Source: Brachypodius melanocephalos (Eukaryota; Chordata; Aves; Passeriformes; Pycnonotidae). From it: a stretch of 64,000 bases of DNA. Shown here piece by piece: positions 49,301 through 59,561 of the stretch (the first letter of the stretch is position 1; each line of letters begins with the position of its first letter). The position numbers were made by a program, and so were the translations under genes. The stretch is taken from the NCBI GenBank assembly GCA_013398615.1, contig VZSR01003371.1:8038197-8102196 (forward strand), in the 5' to 3' direction. The notes under the pieces were generated by a model. It was not told the DNA's origin and made no database searches. It saw only the letters and a program-made list of their open reading frames with translations.

Positions 49301-52300
49301 CTTCCTGTGTTGGAGCAGGGAAAGGATCTGAGGAGCCCTCCCCCTCAGTGGAAGGAGCACCATAGACAATGTGTGATGAACTGACCACAGCCCCCATTCC
49401 CAGTCCCCCTGCACCACAGCGGGGAAGCAGGTGTAGAATTCAGGTGCAAAATTAAGACTGGGAAAAAGGCAGAGGTGGAGGAAAAGTGTTTTTAAGATTT
49501 CTTGTTACTCTGATTTGATTCATAATAAATAAAATAGATATAAATAATTTTTCTCAAGTCAAGTCTGTTTTGCTTCTGATATTAATTAGTGACCAATCTC
49601 TCCCTGTCTTTATCTTGACCCATAGGATTTTAGTTATATTATCTGTCCCCTGTCCATCTGAGCAGGCAAGTGATAGAGTGGCTTTGGTGGGCACCTGGCA
49701 TCCAGCTAGGGAAAGTCACCACAGGGGTGAATCAAAGTGTCTCTTTGACTTTTCTCCTAAAATCTCTTTTTTTCCCCTCCAAACTGTTTTCATTTGGCCT
49801 CAGGCTCTGCTCCACAGCTCTCAACCCTTCTTTACCATCTGAGGCTCTGAACTCCACATGCATTTACCAGCTCACTTTTATTATTCAGTCAAAAGTTGAA
49901 AACTTCTAAGCTTGTGACCTTACAACCATGCAGTGCCATGAGCTGGGATCTGTGATTACATGTAAAAATAGAATAAACTACTTAAGCTGACTTATGCCAG
50001 AAATCAGTGGTCGAGTACACTGTGCATTACTCAGCTGGTTACAGGCTTGTGTCTTCATTTGCACATTATCCTGAGGAAGGAAGATGCTTTTATCTAGATT
50101 TTACTGCTGTGAAATGGGGTACCAGAACACTGGGGCAGCATCAAGGATGCCTTTGGGATTTAGACCTGGCTTTACATAAGACCACTTGTAGCAGATTATG
50201 CATTATGAAGTATAATACCTGAAGTGTGATCTCTCAAGTCTTCTGCTAACACCAGATGCTGAAACAATCCTGTTCTCATCCTGTCTGAGGTTTTGTGCCA
50301 GATAAATAATGAATCTGAAGATAATTAATTTAAAAGTATAAGAAAAACAGAGCTCCCAATGTCTGAACTACTGACTTAGCTTCCTGTGATTGCTCTTTCA
50401 AGGGCAGCTAAGGTCCACTTAGAGTTGGGCTGGGGGCTACTGGGCTGCCAGCAACACAGGTAGGGCTGAGCTTTGCATCCCTGACATAACATTACACAGA
50501 GCTTAGTGATGATGAGTGTGAGGCCCTGTACTGCTGCCTGCATCCTGCTCTCACCTTGCAGCAGCAACTTTCCCTCCCAGCACCTCTGCAGCTGGACAGG
50601 CTGTTTCCACTGCTCTGTATGGCTACAGCCATTTATAAACATCCTCTCTTAATGGCAGATGACACCACACAGCTTCACATGCAGCCTTTGTACATTTTCC
50701 AGGGCAGAAGCTCCTATTGCATCAAATCTGTGCAGAGCTTGGTGCAATGACAACCAAATCCATAAAGCCTTTTAGAGGCACCACAGTTTAAAGCACTAAT
50801 GATGACTCACTACACACTTGTGATCCCCTCATAACAGTTATTATTCTTAATCTAAACCAGCAAAGTTCAAATTATCCACAAATTTTTCCAATTATTTGTG
50901 ATGCTTTCCTCTTTGGCCAGACCTACACCATGATTTTCATGCCAATTCTGAGCCTGTCCACCTCAGTTCTATTTATAAAATCTGATTACGAGCAAATAAC
51001 TTCAGAACAAGCAATCTCAGTCTCTTAATTCCTGAGCTGCTCTGTAGTATATATGATTTATAAAATGTGTAATTCATACCTTACCCCACCAGTAGGACTG
51101 TGGAATGGGAATGTGGTCCAGACGGGCCCCACGAATCCCAGCTCTTCTGTAAGCCTCCGATGTCAAATCTGGGAAATTTCTGTTCAGGTCCAGGTTCTGA
51201 GCTGTCTGTCGTCCAATGACCCATCCATTGTAACCAGCTCCCTATTTTGCAACACAGAATCCAACTTCAGAATAGCTCAAAATAGCACTTCGTGGAAATT
51301 CTTTAATCAAAAGGAAGTTTTAAAAGAAGTAAACTGAAAATGTCTGTACTGTTAAAAACCCACGCTTATTAATTAATCATATTTTGTCCCCATGAATATG
51401 CAGTAACTAGCATTTAGGAAGTGTTTCACTCACCAGTGATGTGATTCAGAGGAACACAGGGGCCTCTTGCTCAGAGCAGCATGCAGAGTGGGTTAGAGGA
51501 AAAAAAGAAAATACAGCTGATGCCCCAAGATGGGCTGAGAAAGACTCGTGCAAAAACCCCAGACTCATACAATGGACAGAGCTCATCACATAAGCAAAAA
51601 CAGAGAAAGAAAAGTCTAGTTTCATGCTAGTGGTGGTTGAGAAAACAGAGAGGGGGAAATAAGAATGTTAAGCAACAAATAATAAAATCTTGGTTTTCAC
51701 AGGTCTCCATCAGGCATGAGTTGATCTCTGAAAACTGCCATCCATTAGAAAACTTTGACAGTACAGAAAATATTCACATTTCATTATGCCTACAGTTTTA
51801 AAAGAAGGGGAACATCAGCATGGTGTTAAACTTTCCTTATAAAACAGTGTAAGTCATTATAGTGAGTCAGCGGGCATTTTGTTCTAGAACTGATAGCAGA
51901 GAGTGCTAAGTGTATGAAAAAGTAACAGTCATTCCCACATCAGCAGAGGCAGGCAGCAAAAATGACAAATATGGCTCTGATTTCCTCTTAGCTCTGTTCA
52001 CATCATCTTAGGAAAGCAATGCACCACCAAACCTCTGTGAGATCCCGGCAGTCAGTCATTAATGTTCCCTCCTTTACTGACATTCCTTTTCAGGTTAGTG
52101 AAATAATAAAATAATAAAATAATAAAACTTGTACCTCTTCTGCAGCCAGTTCATACCCATCAGGATTGAGTGAAGGCAGGAGATGAATTCTGGTGTTGTT
52201 AATCAAGGTCTGGATGCGAGGGTTCCCAAGAAGATATTCTGAACACAGATACTGTGCAAGGTAGATCAGCAGTTCCTTCCCCACAACTTCATTTCCATGC

Positions 52301-55300
52301 ATGTTGCCAATGTACTTAAATTCTGGCTTGACTGTGGAATGTGAAATAATGAGATGCTTTAATTTGATTATCTCTGATCAAAATTAGACTAACACAAGTT
52401 TCTAACTAATGAGTCAAAGTTTTATTTACTCTAATTTCATGCACATGTTCCTGCAAATAGCGCAGCAGTTCTAGGTGAACTTCTCTCCACTAAACATCAG
52501 TTCAGCAACAGTTTAAATTGTGTGAAATAATGTTAAGTCCAAACTATCAGGATTCCAAACCACAAGAGGTGATCATTGTTCTGAGCTTTTTCTAGAGTCA
52601 TCATTAATTGTAAGCAAAGGATGCTGAAAACAAAAACATCAAGCCATGGCTGGGAAGGGACAAAATACAACCCTGGCACTCTGAACTTCCTTGGAGGGGC
52701 TTCAATGCCTTATTTTGTCACAGATCCTAGAAATTACCTGCAGATGTGTAATAAATTACCCCTTTATTTGGGAAAGAAGTTGTGTTATGGATAAAAAGGG
52801 GCTTTCAGGCTAAATAGCCCTGGAATAAGCCTATTAGAAATACATAACTTTGCAATTCCTGTACTTATTCTCTCAGTTTCCATCCTTCCTTAGAGACTAA
52901 TGGAAAGTAGAAAATAGGTGCACTTTGAAGACACCCTTTGATCCTGGGCCAGCCTTGAGCACTAGAACTGGAGGGGGCTTGGTACAGAGCTATTATGTCA
53001 CTTGCTCAGGCTGGCAAAATCTCCAGCTCTGGAGCAATTTCTACCTCATTTTATGCCGTCCTGAGCAGCATGAAGCAACAGATTTAGAGAAAAATGCTAG
53101 GGAATGTGTTAAACTACCATCTTTTATCATTTTCATTTTATCAAATGAAAATCACAGTTTTTATTTAAAAGCCTGATTCATAGGCTTTATATTTTCCTGG
53201 CAAATGGAGTACAAGCTTAAAAAGACACCTGCAACTTATTTTCTTTGAAAAAGAGACAAAGGGTGATAGGCCAGGAAAATGTAACGTAGATCTTCGCTCT
53301 GTTAATGACATCTACTGGGACCTGATTAAGTTTAAAGGCACCTCAAAATACCTCTTGACCATGCAAGGCAGCACAGCTGAGAGTAAACAAAGCTACCAGT
53401 CTTTGCTGTGCTCCCTGAGTGCCCTGCAGCACAGCACACAGAGGACACAGCAGCCTGACCTGAGATCATAATCTCAATAAAATACTGGGTCAGATGTAGT
53501 TCAGTTCTGCCACACTGCTGAGGCTGTGCTGATGTTGGAGCTCTTCTCATGGGAAGCAATCTGAAGCTCTCAGCAATGGCCATAGCAGTCCACCCTATCT
53601 AGGCAAGTATAGTTTTTGACCTGGGAGCTGATAACTGGAAAACAATACCTAATACTGCCCTACAAAGTTATCTGCTTTGTGAAGAATTTAAAACACTTAA
53701 AAATCTGGCCCTTGCTGTCTTAGTGGTGAAACTACAAAGTAGAGATTTGTACTGCTCCCCTTTGCAGAAAATTTGTCAGGATTCATATTCTAATGTATAT
53801 ATTAGGACTTATATGTAGTATAATAATATCTATTATACTATATATAGAGGTTATGGGGTTATGATAACATGAATTCCTGGTATCATCCACCTGTTACTCT
53901 GACAGGTATAGCAGTGACATGAATCTGTCTTCAGGAGGATTGTTTTCTGTGCTGAATCATCCTCTTTTAGTGTCAATGTCCTTGTCCATCTGAGGCCCCC
54001 TCAGAAGACTTGTGTATTCTAGGATGTGAAGGACAGTGAGAAAGTGGCAGATGTTAGGCAGGGCAAGTCAGTAACAGGAAAGTATCTCAAATTTGTACAT
54101 TGGGCACAAATAAATAACAGTGATATCACTGCAACCAAATACACAGTGATACAAGGAACAGCATTACCAAGCACGGTTGTGCACAGAGCTCATCACAGTA
54201 AGAAATTGGTGCTGGGTTGTAATTGCTACAAGGAATCATCAACTATCACTGTAACTCAGGAACACAAGGGAGGAGAAATGTTCTGGAGTCAATACTTTTT
54301 ACAGTTTAAGTGACATCCCAGTAAAAGGGCCTGTTTTCGCTTGAATAATCTGGTCTCCCCTAAATCACTTGATCAGCAGTGCTATAACTCACGCAGTTCA
54401 TGGTGTCCAGGCTTGGTTGAAAACTCAATCACAAAAAGATCCTTCCCTTCAAAGCTGCGGCCTATGCTGTAAGTTGTTGCAATGTGGGAGCACTTAGAAG
54501 CAGTCTTCTTCAGGGTGCTCACCATTTGGGAATATGAATGGTGTTTGAACTGAATAAAAGTTCCTGGCAAGTCTGAAGGCAAATCTTCCTCAGCATCTAC
54601 TTCTCCTGCAATGAAAAATTGTAACACAGTGTTTAAAACCATAGTGTTTAGAGGACTGTATGAAAACCTGCATTTTTTTTCAAATTATCTTTAGAAGTAG
54701 AATTGTAGAAAACAAAGCTGCAATCAAAACCTTAAATGTATGAAGTACATCCTATACTTTACTGTGGCATGTTTTGTTTGCAAAATCCTACTAATGCATA
54801 TGCACAATGACAAATATTTGTGCAATCTCCAGGTAAGTTTGACCTTTGGCATGCTAGATCATTTCAGTAACAAACTGTACAGATTTTTCCTTTAAATTTG
54901 GTGATTTTTTTAATGAGATCCATCTGTCTTCAGCTATCTGGATTTTCTTCTTCCAAACAAAAATCTGTGACAAGCATTAATGAGAATATTTTAATGAGCT
55001 GTTAAGCTTGACAGGCAGTCACAGATTTATAAGTGCACTGGGTTTCAGTTTTAAAATTAAATATTTCAATTATATAGACAGCTATCATACAGGACAGGGC
55101 TTATCTAAATACATCCAAATATCTTGCTCTGAGCTGCCTGTCTTGATGCTCTTTTTAAATGAGGGGGAGAAATAGATACTTCTAGTGTTTAATTAAGTCT
55201 TTAAAATAGGTTGAACAAAATTAATGGCACATTACAGGTGTCTATAAAGGCAAGAGGCTGAGATGAGAAGGGAAGAGGTTTTGTGCCATAGGTGAGTCAG

Positions 55301-55771
55301 GCTGAGTGAGAGGAGCCCCTCCCCACGCAGCCAAGGTGTGCCACCTCCCTCACCTCGCAGCTTTGCCAGCGGGTCGAAGCATCCCTCTTCCTCTCCGGCA
55401 AAGAACCGGTCACAGTCTAAGAAGTAGGGCCAGGCCATGTCTATTGCATCAAAGGCAGGGAGGCAGGTTTTTTTGAGGTTTTCACAGACGTGCCTGCAGG
55501 GCTTTATGGCTTTGTCCTTTTCACACTGCGGGGCCAGCACTGAGCAGCCCAGCAGCCTCAGGTCGGGGTTGCATTCCCCCTGGAGCAGGTTGTGCAGCAC
55601 GCTGATGAGCAGGTACTCGGAGCTGTACTCAATCACCTCTCGAGACTTCTGGTCCAGAAAGTTAGGATACACCATTTGAGTGTAGGCAACATCAGTACAG
55701 GAACTCAGGGCAATATCCACGCATTTGGCTATGGAAAGGAGGATGAGCATATGAAAAACAACCACTGACAT
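37182..55771 (-). CDS. CPZ: Carboxypeptidase Z, complete 9-exon coding region
   Basis: The coding segments join as 55771-55354, 54605-54393, 52331-52135, 51241-51080, 46041-45883, 43337-43202, 42120-41981, 39360-39261 and 37537-37182. They total 1881 nt, giving 626 residues plus TGA. Every junction is GT-AG and phase-compatible. The protein has a signal peptide (about 1-15), a frizzled-type domain with ten cysteines (17 to about 130), and an M14 N/E carboxypeptidase domain (about 145-475). Zinc ligands are H222, E225 and H354; the substrate-binding arginine is R297 in LNRNFPD, and the catalytic glutamate is E446 in FEVTVEVGC. A transthyretin-like domain (about 476-560) and a tail rich in W, K and R follow. 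The family consists of secreted, matrix-associated enzymes that remove C-terminal Arg or Lys, and CPZ is linked to Wnt signalling. The length is close to mammalian CPZ (about 650 residues); the difference is at the N-terminus. No disabling change was seen. Confidence 0.96.
37538..39260 (-). other. CPZ intron 8 (between coding exons 8 and 9)
   Basis: Apart from the 17-bp duplication and a short TA-rich run near 37930-37950, I see no gene or recognisable mobile element in this intron of about 1.7 kb. Confidence 0.85.
37565..37598. repeat. Perfect 17-bp tandem duplication beside the last CPZ acceptor
   Basis: The unit cccagctcagtttttag occurs twice, at 37565-37581 and 37582-37598. On the CPZ strand it lies about 28-61 nt upstream of the acceptor. 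Each copy supplies CTAAA and CTGAG, resembling branch-point sequences, so the branch region appears duplicated. Confidence 0.9.
39261..39360 (-). CDS. CPZ: CPZ coding exon 8: start of the transthyretin-like domain
   Basis: The exon covers residues 476-509, VHRGIKGIVSDKFGNPIKN followed by ARISVRGIQHDVTT. This is the first strands of the transthyretin-like domain that follows the catalytic unit in this subfamily. The acceptor is gcttttccag and the donor ACAG|gtaata, phase 1. A full palindromic TGACGTCA lies within the codons. Confidence 0.94.
39361..41980 (-). other. CPZ intron 7
   Basis: About 2.6 kb of AT-rich sequence. Nothing beyond short chance ORFs is visible. Confidence 0.85.
41981..42120 (-). 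CDS. CPZ: CPZ coding exon 7: catalytic glutamate
   Basis: The exon covers residues 429-475. MADFNYLHTNC has the active-site tyrosine region (Y435 is the likely equivalent of Tyr248 in carboxypeptidase A). FEVTVEVGCEKFP carries E446, the expected catalytic glutamate. The acceptor is aacctacag and the donor ATG|gtactg, phase 0. This is the end of the catalytic domain. Confidence 0.95.
42121..43201 (-). other. CPZ intron 6
   Basis: About 1.1 kb, AT-rich. No repeat or gene recognised. Confidence 0.85.
43202..43337 (-). CDS. CPZ: CPZ coding exon 6: peptidase domain
   Basis: The exon covers residues 384-429, from VFKMLAKAYADAHPV through RCGGNFVKRGGIINGAEW to YSFTGG. The acceptor is ctgttacag and the donor GGAG|gtaaaa is in phase 1. 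The glycine/cysteine-rich block and INGAEWYSFTGG match N/E carboxypeptidases. Confidence 0.95.
43338..45882 (-). other. CPZ intron 5
   Basis: About 2.5 kb. It contains the TguSINE1-like element at 45547-45678 and a neighbouring TA-rich stretch (about 45690-45775). The remainder shows nothing recognisable. Confidence 0.85.
45547..45678 (-). mobile_element. TguSINE1-like SINE: tRNA-Ile head with CR1-like tail
   Basis: Read on the minus strand from 45678, the head resembles tRNA-Ile(AAT). It has an A-box-like AGCTCATTTGGG, an anticodon region GCTAATAATGCC, and a B box AGTGTTCAATCC. The second part ends with the complement of a typical CR1 3' tail (gagttggaaggaatccac on the plus strand). This architecture is that of TguSINE1, a songbird SINE mobilised by CR1. 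Several mismatches to the tRNA suggest an old, inactive copy. It sits in CPZ intron 5 in the same orientation as the gene. Confidence 0.75.
45883..46041 (-). CDS. CPZ: CPZ coding exon 5: third zinc ligand
   Basis: This 53-codon phase 0-0 exon covers residues 331-383, with acceptor tggatttcag and donor AAG|gtaata. VLSASLHGGELVVTYPYD carries H354, the third zinc ligand. The following MHPMEEKMFSPTPDEK is a CPZ-type loop. The TguSINE1-like insertion at 45547-45678 begins about 200 bp past the donor. Confidence 0.95.
46263..46305 (+). repeat. Poly(A) run of 43 bases
   Basis: It is an uninterrupted A run on the plus strand, antisense to CPZ, preceded by GG and followed by gagaaaatttg. Avian CR1 elements do not leave poly(A) tails, and I see no target-site duplication or mRNA-like body in front of it. 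The length is likely variable and error-prone in assembly. Confidence 0.95.
46791..46803 (-). promoter_or_regulatory. Candidate CTCF core site
   Basis: The plus strand reads TGGCATCTGCTGG, which differs by one base from the reverse-complement CTCF core TGCCMYCTRSTGG. It lies in a locally GC-richer part of a CPZ intron. A poorer match (CCAGCAGAGGAG) is at about 48486. This is motif evidence only. Confidence 0.35.
49240..49735 (+). mobile_element. Avian LTR-like interspersed repeat, fragment
   Basis: I recognise a string of blocks common to a widespread avian repeat family. They are gttggagcagggaaaggatc, tgtgatgaactgacc followed by cagcccccattccc, aagatttcttgttactctg, an aataaataaa signal, then tctccctgtctttatc and gtgggcacctggcatccagc. 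The arrangement (poly(A)-type signal, then about 190 bp, then the end) resembles the 3' part of a retroviral LTR. No gag, pol or env frame is present, so it is a solo or truncated remnant. It is antisense to CPZ, and the 5' limit is uncertain. Confidence 0.55.
51080..51241 (-). CDS. CPZ: CPZ coding exon 4: substrate-carboxylate binding segment
   Basis: This 54-codon phase 0-0 exon has acceptor gcaaaatag and donor AAG|gtatga. It encodes residues 277-330 with AQNLDLNRNFPD, whose N296-R297 pair corresponds to the Asn-Arg that binds the C-terminal carboxylate in M14 enzymes. It ends in HIPIPQSYWWGK, nearly the same as in mammalian CPZ. No initiator Met lies in it, so a simple ORF scan misses it. 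Confidence 0.95.
51242..52134 (-). other. CPZ intron 3
   Basis: About 0.9 kb. It begins on the CPZ strand with a U-rich (ttattttat)-type repeat and otherwise shows nothing recognisable. Confidence 0.85.
52103..52126. repeat. Three perfect ataataaa units next to a CPZ donor
   Basis: The three 8-bp units lie at 52103-52110, 52111-52118 and 52119-52126. In the CPZ transcript they form a U-rich tract at about +9 to +32 of the intron, after the rather weak donor GAG|gtacaa. Confidence 0.85.
52135..52331 (-). CDS. CPZ: CPZ coding exon 3: first zinc-binding motif
   Basis: The exon encodes residues 211-276. It includes IGNMHGNEVVGKELL, in which H222 and E225 are the first two zinc ligands, and LLPSLNPDGYELA, a conserved subfamily block. 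NNT near residue 254 is a possible N-glycosylation site. The acceptor is ttccacag. The donor GAG|gtacaa is rather weak and is followed by a U-rich stretch in the transcript (see the repeat at 52103-52126). Confidence 0.95.
52332..54392 (-). other. CPZ intron 2
   Basis: About 2.1 kb with a TA-rich patch near 53795-53850. No gene or clear mobile element. Confidence 0.85.
54393..54605 (-). CDS. CPZ: CPZ coding exon 2: linker and start of the peptidase domain
   Basis: The acceptor is tttcattgcag and the donor CTGC|gtgagt is very strong. The exon covers residues 140-211. An acidic linker (GEVDAEEDLPSDLPGTF) joins the frizzled domain to the carboxypeptidase fold, which opens with HHSYSQMVSTLKKTASKC and TYSIGRSFEGKDLFVIEFS, typical of the N/E subfamily. 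It enters in phase 1 and leaves in phase 1. Confidence 0.95.
54606..55353 (-). other. CPZ intron 1
   Basis: About 0.75 kb. Nothing recognisable. Confidence 0.85.
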
Positions 55772-55772
55772 C
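55354..55772 (-). CDS. CPZ: CPZ coding exon 1: signal peptide and frizzled-type cysteine-rich domain
   Basis: The exon starts one base before the chosen ATG (55771-55769), after a pyrimidine-rich acceptor ending in tttag. It ends at a GAG|gtgagg donor in phase 1. The start MSVVVFHMLILLSIAKC reads as a short signal peptide with probable cleavage before KC. Ten cysteines follow in frizzled-domain spacing, including the segment AFDAIDMAWPYFLDC that is highly characteristic of CPZ. A second good acceptor (cctttccatag, exon from 55726) lies inside the signal-peptide codons and would attach the cysteine-rich domain to a different leader exon in phase 1, so the exact N-terminus is uncertain. Confidence 0.93.
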
Positions 55773-56625
55773 CTAAATAGACAAAGAGAATATAACAAAT
55801 ACCATGTCCAGTGAACTTATTTCTTTTGTTCTCTGGTAGGATGGAAACAGTTTGCAAGCTGAATTGTGTTTAAAACTACTTCTAGAAAGATGATGAGAAG
55901 CATGCTTGGTTCTGGAGATATCATTTGAGCTTAGGAATTTGACCAAAGAATTCCTAAGAGAAAAGTGGGAATTTCCTGGTGAGAAAAACTCAGATTCCTG
56001 AATAAAAGTGTATTGTGATATCACTGTCTCCCACGTCCTTGAATTGTCATATGGATTCCCTGAGTAGGTGTGAGAACCTATAGGTTTTTTTCTTTTTTGG
56101 GAATGTACTGCTAGGTTATCTCTTTTCTCTGCTTGGCCCCACAAAATTTGTAGAGTTTAACAACTCTGAAACTACAGACCCTCCATGACGTTTGACTGAT
56201 ATTGCCCAAAGTGATGAAAAGTCATTCTGGTGCTTAACTCACAGGTGAGCAAACCCATAATATGATCACATGGATGCTCTCACAAACCCAATACATTTTA
56301 AGAGATCATATTCGGAGGTCTTAGGAGGAATAAGTGTTGGTAACACCTTCAACACACTTAGAAGTGAAAAAGTGTAATAGACATCTCTTCTTAAAATTAC
56401 TGGTAGTAATAGGTCTACATTTGAGTGTCCTTCTCTTGGTAATGATTCTGGCTGGTAACAAATACTATTGTCACAGCAGCAAAATACTACACTGTGTGAA
56501 AGAGCACATTTCTCTTGTAAGAAAACCCACTGTAGCACCAACATGAGTGTACTTGTCAAGAAATCATGAAGAAATACTTATGGTTTTGAGGTTCTCCAAG
56601 AACAGCAAGGAAAGACACTTCATAC

Positions 56626-56696
56626 CTTTCTGTACAGTTTGGCACTGACCTGTAAATAAAGAGAAAAAGAAAAATCATTGCAGTGTGAATATACAT
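56626..56696 (-). other. CPZ: Candidate 5' exon of CPZ (untranslated, or alternative N-terminus)
   Basis: A strong donor, AAAG|gtatga, ends at 56626. Reading up the minus strand, an ATG at 56696 opens 23 codons plus two bases. This continues in frame across the intron into the Met of the first frizzled-domain exon, giving a hydrophobic leader (MYIHTAMIFLFLFIY). Alternatively, acceptor ttatttacag marks 56649-56626 as a 24-nt exon that would be 5' UTR. Splicing to 55772 places A at -3 of the downstream ATG, a good initiation context. I favour translation from 55771. No TATA box or CpG island was seen here. Confidence 0.4.
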
Positions 56697-56802
56697 GGTT
56701 CCTCCTTTGTGTTAGGAATTGTCTGATCTAGTATCTGCTGCAGCTCTCTGTCCTAAAGTCCAGCCATACCTGGAACCAGCACATATTCCCAGCAGGCACA
56801 TA

Positions 56803-57378
56803 TTACAGAATCACAGAATAGGATGATTTGAGAAACCTCATTCCCTCTCATTTCCTCTCAGTTACGTGTCAAAGAAATTTCACTAATCTAAACCTAGGGG
56901 GTTTTTTAATCGGTTTAGTCTAAAAGGCCATGTGAGTCCTTCTGTACATATCAAAGTGTTTTATTGATATCCCCTAAAAGGTCTTTTTGTCCCATATAAT
57001 GCTGTGGATACCTTTCCTGAAAAGCAATTCAGCCTTTGTTAGATATGAGGGGACTTTTATGTCTTTCTCATCCTAGTTCATCATGTCTCTAGCTGTTGCA
57101 TTTTATCACACTTTTAATAATATCTTAAAACTAATTATTTTCCTCCCCAACTACTCTCACAGAAAAGCTTTTCCAAAAGATCACTCCTCTAATGGCTAGA
57201 AATTGCCTTTTAATTTCCTGTTTAAAAGTATTTGGGGCCAGTTTGTGTCCACTGTTGTTGTGCCAGCATTGTCCTTTAGCTTAAGTAGCTCTCTGCATTC
57301 CCTGGTGCATTCCTTCACACTGCACTTGCAAAGAGCAAACAGATCTCCTCTGCTTTCTGTTTACTGGGTGAAATAAAT
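56803..57378 (-). mobile_element. Ancient CR1-related fragment upstream of CPZ
   Basis: A CR1-like start (ttacagaatcacagaatagg) is followed by degraded sequence. The recognisable block is ggccagtttgtgtccactg, tgccagcattgtccttt, agcttaagtagctctctgc and ccctggtg, typical of older CR1 families. The last 160 bp are the best match; the first part could be a second, separate copy. Confidence 0.5.
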
Positions 57379-59422
57379 GATTCTCTCTTGATTTTGAAGG
57401 AACATGGTTTGATGACCCGGGGAATGCTTATTTTGCTCTTGCAGCCAATGATTCTATATTCTCCTTCTCCAATATTGGCAACTAAAGAAATATATTTCTG
57501 CCAAGGTATTGGAGTTGGTTTCCCCAGTGCTTCATAGAAGCTAAATCACTTTGTGCAAGCCTGAACACCACCAGGTCCATCTTTCTTGTGATGTGGTGAG
57601 GATCTGTTCTGCTGCTATTTCTTCTTGCTCTCACTGGGGAGAAAGGCATCCAGCTTCTTGCTCAGTAAATAGAGCATCTGTGCTCCCAAGACTAAATTCA
57701 TTGTTTTCTTTTTTCCCTGCTAAAGGGAGGTTAAGCTTCTACTCCTGGCATATTTGTTTAAACGTAATCATCTGCATATGGGTTGCTAATGAGTTGATAA
57801 TTCTTTAGCCAAAATAAAGTCATTGTAATGAGAACCAAGTCAACTCTGGGATTCTATCTTGGAGGGGACATCTAATTGGAAATACTCTAGTTCCATATTA
57901 TGGATTGTAATTGAGCCACATTACCTCACAAAATAAATAAGGCATCAGAACTGGCAGAAATAACCCAACATCAACAAGTTCTGTTAAGCAGCAAGCTAGA
58001 AAAAATGGTATCCATACAAACTCCATTCCTGGCTCAGTACATTATGATAATTGCATTAAATAATACCTGGTTCATCAACAGTGCCTTCCATTATAGGATT
58101 TCAGTGTTTCCCCTAGCTAGGCACAATCCCCTCTGTGAGTTAGTTATTAAGGTCAAGGCATTTCTAAAAAAGCTTCATCTCAGCCAGATACTGCATGCAG
58201 TGCTACATCTGGGGATAATCAAGGAATAGCATTTTGTACAATGCTAGCTTGGAGAGGGAAAGAAATGATCTCTTGTTAGTAAGAATTCCAGCAATTAATC
58301 CTGCTGATAAAATTGAATGTCACTACTCCCTGAATCTGGATAGTCTTATATACTAACATCATCATATCCACATTTGAGAAACCTTGGACATAAGTCTGGA
58401 GACAGTCAAATGTTCCTTACAGAGGGGAAAATGTAGTGTGGAGAGGACTGGCTTGAGTTTAGCCACATCCCAATGAGGAGAGTGACACTATCTCTGTTTA
58501 TCACCAGGGTCATTAGCAATGACTCCCCTTTGTTACCTTGAGGGACCGATGAGAATTATTTGACACTTTTTTTTCCCCTTTCCTGAGCAGAAAATTAATG
58601 TATTGTAGCTATTATTGTAGACTAGAGGGTTGTATGTGCTGGGCATAGTTCTTCATGGGGTATTTGAGGAGAGTGAATGGTCTTTCTACAACTGCTGACG
58701 TTTTTTTCAAAAGAGGCATTTCCTCCTCTGCTGCCTCCAGGACCAATCTACAAATGTCCTTTTAGTTTATCTCTCTGACATGCAAATGATCAGATAAGGA
58801 AACTGAGGCACACACAGTCTCCCCAGTCACTTTTGCTGTGCAGGAGTGCTACTAGCCATCAGTCAGTTTGAGATGTGGCACAGGCCTGTTCTCAACGGCA
58901 TCTCAGAATTCTACTTATTCAGCTGGAGTAAAAAGGAAACAGGCTGGAACAAGCAGAGGAAACCAAAGGGAAAATGCAGCAGGCAGGTCTGGACTGGTGC
59001 TGCTTCTCCCTCTCCAGCTCTCTGAGCAGCAGCAGACTTGCTGTGTTTAGCAGATGCCTCTGCCTGCCCAGCTGGCCAGAAGGAGAGGCACTGGGAAGCA
59101 ATGGATAGCTGATGGAAGAGATGTGAAATTCCACTGATATGCTGGCCCAGGGTTCACCTGAGGACTGGCTCCTTTTCTGAGCAGGAGGAGGTGTTAACAC
59201 AGGAGAGGGAAAGACAGCTCTGGTTTCAGACTGTGCTACATGTCATCTACACTTTGATATTTTTACTATACTTATGCAGGGAGAGGAAATCTATTAAGCA
59301 ACATGGCAATTGCTCATTAGCAAAGATGCTGACTGAAGAGGATAAATCTATTTTGTAGATGAGGAATCAAATCCATATAAATATTTTTCATGGCAACTGA
59401 AGCTATTCATCTCAGTATGTGA

Positions 59423-59455
59423 TAAGCAGGGGTGATTCTATAACACCCCTGCTTA
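59423..59455. repeat. Perfect 12-bp inverted repeat, GC-rich hairpin
   Basis: The arms TAAGCAGGGGTG (59423-59434) and CACCCCTGCTTA (59444-59455) are separated by attctataa. It lies about 2.7 kb upstream of the candidate CPZ 5' exon. Confidence 0.9.
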
Positions 59456-59561
59456 GTGGATAAAGCTTTTCCAATACTTGTGATCCAGGATGCCCCTTAC
59501 AAACTCAAAGCTACCAAGACTCATTCACTGATTAGCAAAAGTGGCTCCTTGCTGCTGGGTT

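Larger units (their letters stand above)
46042..51079 (-). other. CPZ intron 4, the largest
   Basis: About 5.0 kb. It contains the 43-bp poly(A) run, a candidate CTCF site near 46.8 kb, and an LTR-like avian repeat at about 49.24-49.74 kb. The 48.4-49.2 kb part is more GC-rich than its surroundings and may be the 5' portion of the same LTR-like element, but I could not confirm this. No other gene is visible. Confidence 0.8.
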
